Assembly: GCF_004342025.1 (NCBI RefSeq)
Contig: NZ_SLWN01000003.1
Location: 310,001-374,000, forward strand
From: Kribbella steppae
Lineage (GTDB): Bacteria; Actinomycetota; Actinomycetes; Propionibacteriales; Kribbellaceae
DNA: 64,000 nucleotides
Direction: 5' to 3'
Part shown: piece after piece, positions 52,582 through 59,314 of the stretch
Numbering within the stretch: position 1 is the first letter of the stretch
Layout: every line of letters begins with the position of its first letter
Notes under the pieces: model-generated
What the model was told of the DNA's origin: nothing
The model's input: the letters and a program-made list of their open reading frames with translations, nothing else
The model's database searches: none
Made by a program: the position numbers and the translations under genes

Positions 52582-52613
52582 ACAGACAGTCACCGTGATA
52601 AACGACGGTCTGT
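52582..52613. promoter_or_regulatory. Inverted repeat before the integrase gene
   Basis: ACAGAC at 52582-52587 and GTCTGT at 52608-52613 face each other over 20 bp in the short gap between tRNA and integrase. It could be an integrase arm site or a regulator site. Confidence 0.4.
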
Positions 52614-52644
52614 CAATGGATCTGACAATGAGTACCATCAGTTC

Positions 52645-53988
52645 ATGGCTGGACGTCGCAGTACCGGCGGTCGTGAGCGCGGATACGTCCGCAAGCGTGG
52701 CAACTCCCACCAGGTCCTCGTCTACGCCGGCGTAGACCCTGTGACCGGGAAGGACTCCTACCTCAGCGAGTCCACACGCGACGAGAAGAAGATCCCAGAG
52801 ATCCGGTCGAGACTGCTCGCCAAGGTCGACCGCCAGCGGAACGCCGCGACCAAAGCGACGCTCTCGTACGCACTCGACGCGTGGCTTGAAGTCCATGAAG
52901 CCGATGAGTCCACGCTCGATCGGTATCGCGAGCTCGCTGAGCGGACGATCGGCCCAGCGCTCGGAGACGTACCGATCTCCAAGCTCGGAGCGCGTGCCCT
53001 GGAGCAGTTCTATGCGCAGCTGCGACGTTGTGGCGCGCGATGCGACGGCAAGCCCTTCGTAGAGCACCGAACCGCAGATGCACATGAATGCCGAGTGGTT
53101 GTGAAGCACCGGTGGCCGCCGGGCCGGCCCTCGGTGAAGTCGCGCGCCGAGCATGACTGCGATGCGGCGGGTTGCCGCGTTGCCGAGTGCCGGCCGCATG
53201 TCTGCAAGCCATTGTCCGCCGGAACGGTGCGAAAGGTTCACTTCGTCATCAGCGGAGCGCTGGCGGCCGCGGTTCGCTGGGAATGGATCGACAGCAATCC
53301 CGCGGCGGAAGCAAAGAAGCCGAAACAGGCCCCGCCGCAGCCGCAGCCACCGACGTCAGATGAGGGTTCTCGGATCATCACGGCCGCCTGGGCGCAGGAT
53401 TTCGCCTGGGGCATGTTGATTTGGCTAAAGATGGTGACAGGAGCGCGACGCGGCGAGCTGCTCGCGCTGCACTGGCATGACTTGCACCTGGACCAAGGCG
53501 TGCTCGAGATCCGCCGCAACTTCACCCACCGGAACGGGAAGGCACGAGAGAAGGACACCAAGACACATCAGATGCGGCGCATCAGCCTGGACCCGGGAAC
53601 CGTTGAGTTGCTCGCCACACACCGCCTCAACTGCCAGGAGCAGCTTGCGGCGCTGGGTGTGGCGTTCGATGAGTCAGCCTTTGTCTTTTCCTACGAGGCG
53701 GACCACAGTCGGCCGTGCAACCCGGACGGCGTAAGCCACCGGTACGCGGAGATGTGCACAAGGCTGGGCATCAAGAGTCACCTCCACACCTTGCGGCACT
53801 ATTCGGCAACCGAGCTGATCAGCTCCGGCGTCGACATTCGTACAGTCGCCGGCCGCCTCGGCCACGGCGGTGGCGGCACAACAACGCTTCGCGTCTACGC
53901 TGCGTGGGTTGCTGAATCAGACCGCCAAGCAGCGAACGTGCTCGCCGGCCGCCTGCCAAAGCCAGGCTCCACTGGCCGATCCGACTGA
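52645..53988 (+). CDS. int: Tyrosine site-specific integrase with Cys/His-rich insert
   Basis: The protein has 447 residues. An arm-binding head (1-60: GYVRKRGNSHQVLVYAGVDPVTGK) is followed by a core-binding domain from about 70. The catalytic set is complete: Arg268 in TGARRGE, His381 and Arg384 in HTLRH, His407 in LGHGG, and Tyr418 in RVYA. An insert at 129-187 within the core-binding region holds seven Cys (129, 133, 149, 172, 177, 182, 187) and His 141, 147, 170 and 185, so it probably binds zinc. The start is about 85 bases past the tRNA-Thr gene. It should insert and, with an excisionase, excise the element. Confidence 0.95.
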   Translation: MAGRRSTGGRERGYVRKRGNSHQVLVYAGVDPVTGKDSYLSESTRDEKKIPEIRSRLLAKVDRQRNAATKATLSYALDAWLEVHEADESTLDRYRELAERTIGPALGDVPISKLGARALEQFYAQLRRCGARCDGKPFVEHRTADAHECRVVVKHRWPPGRPSVKSRAEHDCDAAGCRVAECRPHVCKPLSAGTVRKVHFVISGALAAAVRWEWIDSNPAAEAKKPKQAPPQPQPPTSDEGSRIITAAWAQDFAWGMLIWLKMVTGARRGELLALHWHDLHLDQGVLEIRRNFTHRNGKAREKDTKTHQMRRISLDPGTVELLATHRLNCQEQLAALGVAFDESAFVFSYEADHSRPCNPDGVSHRYAEMCTRLGIKSHLHTLRHYSATELISSGVDIRTVAGRLGHGGGGTTTLRVYAAWVAESDRQAANVLAGRLPKPGSTGRSD

Positions 53989-53999
53989 CCCATCCTAGT
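53986..53999 (+). repeat. 14-bp repeat TGACCCATCCTAGT, first copy
   Basis: Starts at the integrase stop codon. The same 14 bases recur exactly at 57775-57788 in the promoter region of the HTH-sensor gene. It may bind a shared regulator of the element. Confidence 0.7.
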
Positions 54000-54286
54000 C
54001 GCTTGCGATGCCCGTCCTGAGCGTCTCATTACGATTGCCGCGACGTGCGTCCAGAGCAGTCCTACGACCTGTGTTTCCCATGGCGCGTGGCGCGTACTTA
54101 CGTCCACAACGCTCCACCGAGGTCGACTGTCTAGTTAGCAGGACTGCTAGCACGGCTGACGTGGAACAAGCCACGTAGGGAGTCAAGAAGTGTCGGTGGC
54201 GCATGCGAGATTGTTACTGCACAAGTACGCGACTTTCTGGTGATGGCCGAGTACCGTCGGCGACAGGGGAACCGAGGGGGGTCACG
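53989..54286. other. Gene-poor gap after the integrase, with small hairpins
   Basis: About 300 bases of somewhat lower GC with no convincing gene. Two perfect 6-bp hairpins are present: TAGCAG-GA-CTGCTA at 54136-54149, and ACGTGG-N6-CCACGT at 54159-54176. They may be binding sites or part of a transfer origin; nothing proves either. Confidence 0.4.
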
Positions 54287-54505
54287 ATGGCGACACAGAT
54301 GACAGATTGGGACAGCAAAGTCACTGAAGCTTCTGAGGCGGATCTGAGTGCAGCGGTACAGAGTGCACTCGACCGCTGCGGATGCACGTTCTCGGAGCTA
54401 GCGCTTCAGGCGAAGGCCGGCCGGTTCAGGTCTCTAGATGCGAGACTGGCTTGGGTCGCAATCGGTGACTTGTGGGGGGCTGGCAGTCCTGAGGCCACGA
54501 CTTAG
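54287..54505 (+). CDS. Small helical protein, first gene of the repeat-protein module
   Basis: The protein has 72 residues from ATG 54287, after GAGGGGGG. The second half is AVQSALDRCGCTFSELALQ followed by AKAGRFRSLDARLAWVAIGDLWG, two to three helices with an invariant-looking F/Y-x-E-L-A and ARLAWVA. I have seen similar small proteins in many actinobacteria but cannot name a family. It overlaps the frame of the next gene, so they are coupled. It could be a regulator or antitoxin-like partner; that is only an inference. Confidence 0.65.
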   Translation: MATQMTDWDSKVTEASEADLSAAVQSALDRCGCTFSELALQAKAGRFRSLDARLAWVAIGDLWGAGSPEATT

Positions 54506-55160
54506 CCTCGGGAGCGAGGGACAGCGGTTCTGTGACGAAATGTCCGACCTCCTCAACGGAACCGTCTGCACCGGCATCCGCGTTGTATCCGTGGTGACTG
54601 AGCGACCGCATCCCCGAGTCATGGTCGGCTACCGGATCACTGCACGAGACCAGATGATGGCGAAGGGGATCCCGCTCAGGTCAGGACGGGGAGCGCCTCG
54701 GCTCTATCTGGGCTTGTCGATGAGGCTCGAAGCTGACCCAGAGGTCAGTTACCTCATGACGACCTCCTCAGTGATGCTGCTAGCCCTCGATCCTGAGCTG
54801 AGGCAGCCGCTTCTGCACTATGACTACGAACGGGAGAAAGCGGACGGCTATCCAGAGGCACACATACAGGTCTGCGCCTCGTCGCCAGCATGGGAGCGCG
54901 TCGGCGAGATATGCGGCGGCGAGAAGGGACGTGAGTTAGAGCGGCTTCACCTCCCGGTGGGTCCTCGTCGTTTCAGGCCTTCGCTGGAAGACTTGATTGA
55001 GTTCGTGATCTCCGAGCGCATCGTTCCGCCCATGCAGAAGGCTTGGCGAACAGTTCTTGACGAATCACGCGAGCGCTTCCGCGTGAAACAGCTGAGGGCC
55101 GCGGTGCGCCGAGACCCGGACACCGCGCTCGCAGTCCTGCGCGAGGAGGGCCACCTCTAG
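54438..55160 (+). CDS. Conserved-looking protein of unknown function, second gene of the module
   Basis: 240 residues from ATG 54438. GTG 54465 and ATG 54540 are in-frame alternatives; ATG 54438 has AGG 8 bases before it. The order is a helical start, then strands (RVVSVVTERPHPRVMVGYR, APRLYLGLSMRLEADPEVSYLMTTSSVMLLAL), then LLHYDYEREKADGYPEAHIQVCASSPAWERV, PVGPRRFRPSLEDLIEFVI and a charged helical tail ending REEGHL. His, Tyr-Asp-Tyr and Pro-Glu-Ala-His look like conserved polar points, but no catalytic motif is clear. It stands between the small helical gene and the Gly-rich repeat gene. Confidence 0.68.
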   Translation: MRDWLGSQSVTCGGLAVLRPRLSLGSEGQRFCDEMSDLLNGTVCTGIRVVSVVTERPHPRVMVGYRITARDQMMAKGIPLRSGRGAPRLYLGLSMRLEADPEVSYLMTTSSVMLLALDPELRQPLLHYDYEREKADGYPEAHIQVCASSPAWERVGEICGGEKGRELERLHLPVGPRRFRPSLEDLIEFVISERIVPPMQKAWRTVLDESRERFRVKQLRAAVRRDPDTALAVLREEGHL

Positions 55161-55205
55161 CTGGCACGGCGGAAACTGTCGGAGGCCGCGCCTATCCTCC
55201 CAAAC

Positions 55206-55628
55206 ATGAAGGCAAGAGGTTGGCCCCGCGACCGCTCCACCGGCCCTGGCGGTGGTCTGTCCACTGGTCCCCGTGGAGGACTCTCAACCGGTCCAGGGGG
55301 TGGCGCTTCGACTGGGGCTGGCGGCGGCATGTCAACCGGACCTGGGGGCGGATTGTCGACTGGGCCTGGTGGAGGACTCTCAACCGGACCTGGCGGAGGC
55401 ATGTCGACCGGGCCTGGTGGAGGACTCTCAACCGGACCTGGGGGCGGATTGTCGACAGGCCCCGGCGGGGGTCTTTCAACTGGACCGGGCGGCGGACTTG
55501 CCACAGGAGCGAGCAACAACCATTACCACTGTGTCCAGCCGCCAATGGAAGTCTTCGTAAAGGAACTCGACAAGCGGGGGCTGACATACTTCGCGGACCT
55601 ACTCCGGCGCGCACATGGAATCGAGTGA
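55206..55628 (+). CDS. Gly-rich protein with eleven 8-residue repeats and a conserved helical end
   Basis: The protein has 140 residues from ATG 55206. Residues 11-98 are eleven units of STGPGGGL or a near variant (STGPRGGL, STGAGGGM, STGPGGGM). The end, ATGASNNHYHCVQPPMEVFVKEL then DKRGLTYFADLLRRAHGIE, is compact and helical. The repeats are coded by 24-bp units in tandem. I know of Gly-rich GGGLxTGP repeat proteins in actinobacteria with such a tail, but no function. It starts 45 bp after the previous gene and is probably in the same operon. Confidence 0.72.
   Translation: MKARGWPRDRSTGPGGGLSTGPRGGLSTGPGGGASTGAGGGMSTGPGGGLSTGPGGGLSTGPGGGMSTGPGGGLSTGPGGGLSTGPGGGLSTGPGGGLATGASNNHYHCVQPPMEVFVKELDKRGLTYFADLLRRAHGIE
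55236..55499 (+). repeat. Eleven 24-bp in-frame tandem repeats
   Basis: Each unit codes for STGPGGGL or a variant. Longer blocks (for example GGCCTGGTGGAGGACTCTCA plus what follows) recur unchanged two units apart, so some copies arose recently by slippage or unequal exchange. The repeats have no spacers. Confidence 0.92.
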
Positions 55629-55993
55629 TCGGGCAGCCACATCTACCCGTCCCCCTAATAGCTGCCAACCCAGGTCAGCGCGGCACGTGTCAAGAGTCGG
55701 CTTGCCGATCCCGAAGGGACGCGGAGCGCTCTTGATGCGTGTCGTGGTGGCTGGACAACCGAGCGGCCAGGGTGACGGAGCCAACCCCGGCCTTCGCTGA
55801 CTCCGCTGGATGCGGCCGGATTGGTGGAGCAGCCGTTGAGATCGGTCGTACGCAGACGGTGCGCGCGGTCGAGGGCGTCGGCCGGAGGTCGTAAGCCCGC
55901 GGGCTGCGCGCCGCTCGCGGCGCGCCTTGGTTCTGCAAGAGCTCAGTGCAGCAACGACTTTGCCTACGTGAGCATCGCGATCGCGGAACGACG
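55629..55993. other. Gene-poor gap between convergent cargo genes
   Basis: About 365 bases with no convincing gene. A perfect 9-bp GC hairpin (GCGCGCCGC-TC-GCGGCGCGC) at 55906-55925 followed by CTTGG could end transcription of either neighbour. Short open frames here lack ribosome-binding sites and family resemblance. Confidence 0.45.
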
Positions 55994-56893
55994 TCAGCGG
56001 TCAGTCGCGGCGAGCCATGTATCTCTCAGGGACTGGTCAAGAGTGATCTGTGGTGACCAGTTCAGGCTGCGCCGGGCAAGTGAGATATCGGCGCATTGCC
56101 AGGAGACCTCAGCTGCCGACGATTTGTGCGCTCTCTGAGGATCGGCGCCCACGACTGGTTCGGCTCTGGTTTCGCTGATCTCAATGAGGCGCTTGAGCCA
56201 GTCGCCGGTCCGGACCGCGCGACCTGAGCCAATGTTCAAGAGCGGAGGGGCCTCTTCGGTGTATGTGGTCGCGACGGCCGCTGCCGCAACGTCCCGCACA
56301 TCGACGTAGTCGCGCCATCCGTCCAGTGAGTCCACGATGAGTGGCTCACCGCTTCGCAGTCTCGCCACCGCGCCACCCAGCATCGTGCTTGTAGGTGAGA
56401 GAGGTCCGCTGACATTGAAGATCCGAAGGACCGTGATCGCCAAACCCTGGGATCGCGCATGTAACGCGATCTGCGTAGCAGCCAGCTTTGAGTAGCCGTA
56501 TGGACTACTCGGCCGCTCTTCAGCGCTCTCATCGATCGGGTGCTGCCCATCCGGCGCGCCATACTCGGCTGAGGACCCCAGTTGCACAATCCTTGCTGTA
56601 GGTGCGGCGCTGAATGCAGCTGACACGAGACTGTGAACGCTCGCGACATTGGTTCGCATCATCTCGCCGGCGGTTCCGCGCACTGCGCCCGCGCAGTTGA
56701 TCACAGATGTTGGCTCGTACGACCGCAGCAGGTCGACCAGTTCGGCCTGTGGTGATCGAACAAGGTCAAGGCCAACGTCCACGTTCGTGCCAGGGGTCCT
56801 GCCGACGCGGAGATGATTGATTCCGCGATCGGCGAGGATCTGCGCGCAATGCTGTCCCATGAACCCCGAGGTGCCCAAGACCACGACGCGCAT
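55994..56893 (-). CDS. NAD-dependent epimerase/dehydratase (extended SDR)
   Basis: The protein has 299 residues from ATG 56893 (ATG 56956 adds 21). The Rossmann motif is VVVLGTSGFMGQHCAQIL, a G-x-S-G-x-x-G form. The active site is Tyr-x-x-x-Lys in YGYSKLA, with GSSAEYGAP giving the Ser. VLRIFNVSGP and WRDYVDVRDVA follow, as in UDP- or dTDP-sugar epimerases. It lies 10 bases after the HTH-sensor gene in one operon. It might make or change a nucleotide sugar, or a nucleotide signal read by its partner; the second idea is an inference. Confidence 0.85.
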   Translation of the reverse strand: MRVVVLGTSGFMGQHCAQILADRGINHLRVGRTPGTNVDVGLDLVRSPQAELVDLLRSYEPTSVINCAGAVRGTAGEMMRTNVASVHSLVSAAFSAAPTARIVQLGSSAEYGAPDGQHPIDESAEERPSSPYGYSKLAATQIALHARSQGLAITVLRIFNVSGPLSPTSTMLGGAVARLRSGEPLIVDSLDGWRDYVDVRDVAAAAVATTYTEEAPPLLNIGSGRAVRTGDWLKRLIEISETRAEPVVGADPQRAHKSSAAEVSWQCADISLARRSLNWSPQITLDQSLRDTWLAATDR

Positions 56894-56903
56894 ACTCGCC
56901 GCG

Positions 56904-57755
56904 TCAGCGTTGGCGGAGACGCTCTCGGCGACGAACTGGGGCGACGAGCCTGGCATTGCTGATCTCCTGCGTCTTGGGGTCGTAGTCGCACTGGACGAGA
57001 CACGACCACAGATGGTTGCGCGTCTCGCGATACAGCTTGGCAATGTTCTCAGCTAGATAGAGAGCCCCACCCCGAGATCCCGGAGCGTGGATGCCCGCGC
57101 AGTAGAGCCAAGTTCCTTTGCCGTCTGGCCGTGGAAGCGTGCCGAGATATGCCAGATCGCCACCCTCATCTCGGTGCCTCGGCGACCGCAGCTTTTCACC
57201 GGTTGCCTTGTCGAGCAGGTACCAGCTCTCGTCATCCCGCTCGAACCCGTAGGCGCTATCCGACGCGAGGATCTGGGTAAGCCACGGCGACTGTCGGGGT
57301 CCGCAGGTTACGACGAGCCCGTCGCGGTTGAGATCAACGTACTCACCCGCCGGCAGGTGCTCCGTCTTGGTTTCAAGGCCGAACTCCAATGCAAGACGTT
57401 GGATGTCGTCCCTGAATGCAATGTCGCTTTCGTGCACGACTGGCCGTTGTGGCCCCTCTGGATACGGAGCCTGCTCTACAGGCAGGACGACGTGGACCGT
57501 GTCCCCTGTACTGAGAACGACTCGCTCTGGTCGCCGGCGCGGCGCGCCGAGCTGCGACAGGCGAGCAACGGACAGGCCCACACGGTCCGCGATCTGGGCG
57601 AGCGTCATGCCGTCTTGGCGCATCTTGTCCAGGGCTGCGCGCCGGACGTCGCCCACCTCAGTGATGGCCGCATCCAACGCGTTGAGGACATCGCCAGCGT
57701 AGATGAACTGCTCGACCGGGTCCTCGAGTGCCCGGAGACGCTCAAGTTCGTCCAC
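56904..57755 (-). CDS. Sigma-like HTH protein with a C-terminal possible ligand-sensing domain
   Basis: From GTG 57755 the protein has 283 residues, chosen because AAGGAGGTGAG sits 5 bases before it; earlier in-frame starts lack such a site. Residues about 1-75 hold helices and an HTH like sigma-70 region 4 (ALDKMRQDGMTLAQIADRVGLSVARLSQLG in two parts). Residues about 120-265 hold a mixed domain: DIAFRDDIQRLALEFG, GLVVTCGPRQSPWLTQILAS, GFERDDESWYLLDKATGE, YLGTLPRPDGKGTWLYCAGIH, GSRGGALYLAENIAKLYRE. The GPRxSP loop with the later AGIHA-GS loop looks like a Rossmann-type nucleotide pocket, but I cannot name the family. It is divergent from the excisionase-like gene. Confidence 0.68.
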   Translation of the reverse strand: MDELERLRALEDPVEQFIYAGDVLNALDAAITEVGDVRRAALDKMRQDGMTLAQIADRVGLSVARLSQLGAPRRRPERVVLSTGDTVHVVLPVEQAPYPEGPQRPVVHESDIAFRDDIQRLALEFGLETKTEHLPAGEYVDLNRDGLVVTCGPRQSPWLTQILASDSAYGFERDDESWYLLDKATGEKLRSPRHRDEGGDLAYLGTLPRPDGKGTWLYCAGIHAPGSRGGALYLAENIAKLYRETRNHLWSCLVQCDYDPKTQEISNARLVAPVRRRERLRQR

Positions 57756-57774
57756 GCAGCTCACCTCCTTGCAT

Positions 57775-57788
57775 TGACCCATCCTAGT
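57775..57788 (+). repeat. 14-bp repeat TGACCCATCCTAGT, second copy
   Basis: Exact copy of 53986-53999. On the minus strand it reads ACTAGGATGGGTCA and contains TAGGAT, which may be a -10 box for the HTH-sensor gene. Confidence 0.65.
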
Positions 57789-57812
57789 GTCTCTAAATCC
57801 AAGCCTTAAGAC

Positions 57813-57837
57813 CCCCTTGAATTTCTGATTCAAGGGG
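57813..57837. promoter_or_regulatory. 25-bp palindrome between HTH-sensor and excisionase-like genes
   Basis: CCCCTTGAAT and ATTCAAGGGG are perfect 10-bp arms around TTCTG. On the plus strand TTGAAT (57817-57822) and TTAACT (57841-57846) are 18 bp apart and could be the -35 and -10 boxes of the rightward promoter, so a protein bound here would block it. This is the best operator candidate in the element. Confidence 0.75.
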
Positions 57838-57868
57838 TGCTTAACTGATCCGTACAGGGTAGCCAAAC

Positions 57869-58273
57869 ATGGCAGCCGAACTGCATGGGGAGCCAGAGAT
57901 GACCAGCACGACAGATCTGCCAGGGCCGCAGCCAGACGAGCGCACAGGAGCCGTCGTTAGCGCCCGAGGAGTTGGTACTGCGCTTAGAGCCGCGGCTCGG
58001 CAACGCGCACTCGACAGTGCCCTCAACAAGCGCAGCCGCGGCGTTCCGACGTACACCGTGCCGGAAGCCGCCGCGCTTCTCAGCATCTCGCCGGAGGCGC
58101 TTTACCGCTTGGTGCGTGCGGATGACTTTCCTGCGGTGCGCGTAGGTCAGAAGTACTGCGTGCCAGCAGCGGCGGTGAGCGACCTACTCGAATCCGGGAC
58201 GTCAGCGGACATCACGGACTGGGGCTCGCAATGGAAGCAGCGGCATCGACCTGCCAGTGGCGGTGCCGCGTGA
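57869..58273 (+). CDS. Excisionase-like HTH protein
   Basis: The protein has 134 residues from ATG 57869 (ATG 57899 removes 10). A MerR-like HTH_17 domain at about 60-108 is shown by TYTVPEAAALLSISPEALYRLVRADDFPAVRVGQKYCVP in two parts, the usual excisionase form. The head is variable and charged. In relatives such genes sit next to the integrase or at the start of the transfer region; here it is the first rightward gene after the palindrome, so it may be both excisionase and local regulator. Confidence 0.78.
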   Translation: MAAELHGEPEMTSTTDLPGPQPDERTGAVVSARGVGTALRAAARQRALDSALNKRSRGVPTYTVPEAAALLSISPEALYRLVRADDFPAVRVGQKYCVPAAAVSDLLESGTSADITDWGSQWKQRHRPASGGAA

Positions 58274-58371
58274 GCAACTCAAGCACATCGATGGACCGGC
58301 CCCGCACGGGCGCCAACCAGAACAGGGCCGGTTCTCCCATCACTCAGGAACGAGTTCGAGAGGTCTACAGC

Positions 58372-58788
58372 ATGACTGACGCAGTACAGGGCGGCGCGGA
58401 GTGGGTGCCGGCGATTGGGATGTTGGAGGAGTTGCCGTCGAAGCAGGCGGCGGTGATCAGGGGCTTGTTCGAGCTGGCTGCGCTCGTAGCGGATCACCCC
58501 GAGTTGCCGGTGCCCTCGGTGCGGGTTGTGTTCTGGCCGCCGAGCCGCAACGAGGACTTTGAGGCGGCGTGCCGCGAGGTCGAGCAGCTCGGTGCGGTGC
58601 TCGGTGTCGCGCCGGAGTTGAACAACGGCCATTACGCCGTGACCACTGGGTTCGGTCCTGTCGAGGTCACGTCGTTCGCGATCTCGAGCGACACCATGGC
58701 TGCGCACACCGCGCACATGTCGTACGCGGACAACGTGCAGCCCGAACAGGTGTCGGAGCTCGACGTGCCGCTCCGGTGGCGGGGGTAG
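58372..58788 (+). CDS. Hypothetical protein of the transfer block
   Basis: The protein has 138 residues from ATG 58372, with GAGAGG upstream. A helical first half (LEELPSKQAAVIRGLFELAALVADHPELP) is followed by strands: SVRVVFWPPS, FEAACREVEQLGAVLGV, GHYAVTTGFGPVEVTSFAISSD. No known motif is visible. It is 4 bases before the PycTM-like gene, so the two are probably co-expressed. Confidence 0.7.
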   Translation: MTDAVQGGAEWVPAIGMLEELPSKQAAVIRGLFELAALVADHPELPVPSVRVVFWPPSRNEDFEAACREVEQLGAVLGVAPELNNGHYAVTTGFGPVEVTSFAISSDTMAAHTAHMSYADNVQPEQVSELDVPLRWRG

Positions 58789-58792
58789 TGCG

Positions 58793-59314
58793 ATGAGCGA
58801 GCGCATGGAGATGGATCTGGCGTGGCGGATGCACGATTCTGCCGCTGCGACGATCGACAAGGCTGACACGAAGGCAGGTTTCGCGGCGACGGTTGAGACC
58901 GCCCTGGCGGCGGTGGTGCTGACGCTGGTGTCGCAGTCGCACGGCTCGCCGCTGGGCGCGCGGATGGCGTTCGGTGTCGCTCTGGTGGCGTTGGCGGTGG
59001 CGTTGGGCTCGGCGCTGCTGGTGGTGGTGCCGCGGATGCACCGCCCGGCTGATGCGTTGGTGCCGGGGGAGTTCTTGTACTTCGGCGCGGTCCGGGTGCG
59101 GTCGATCGAGCAGCTGCGCGAGCACATCGTTAACCAGGGCTATGCGAGCAGCAGGTACGGCGTAGCGGAGCCGTTGGAGGCGATCGCGCATCACTCCAAG
59201 CGGCTCGCGGAGATCGCGTGGACGAAGCACCGCCTGGCGCGGGTATCGATCCTTGCCGCGGGCATCGGTGCTGTGCTGGCTGTGGCCGGTGTGCTGATCG
59301 GTGGTGCGCGATGA
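58793..59314 (+). CDS. PycTM-like (DUF5706) membrane protein
   Basis: The protein has 173 residues from ATG 58793. The first helix WRMHDSAAATIDKADTKAGFAATVETALAAV carries the A-D-x-K-A pattern at the membrane edge that marks the Pycsar effector (PycTM/DUF5706) group. Helices follow at about 35-55, 62-80 and 148-170. The part between is amphipathic (SIEQLREHIVNQGY, EPLEAIAHHSKRLAEIAWTKHRLARV). In Pycsar, PycTM opens the membrane when a pyrimidine cyclase makes cUMP or cCMP. No cyclase lies nearby. The stop overlaps the coupling-protein start. Confidence 0.8.
   Translation: MSERMEMDLAWRMHDSAAATIDKADTKAGFAATVETALAAVVLTLVSQSHGSPLGARMAFGVALVALAVALGSALLVVVPRMHRPADALVPGEFLYFGAVRVRSIEQLREHIVNQGYASSRYGVAEPLEAIAHHSKRLAEIAWTKHRLARVSILAAGIGAVLAVAGVLIGGAR

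Noticed and set aside
55236..55499. Possible CRISPR array (24-bp repeats)
   Set aside because: The units are contiguous with no spacers and keep an open frame that codes for a regular peptide.
58793..59314. A complete Pycsar defence system
   Set aside because: No cyclase-like gene is within the window; only the effector-type protein is present.
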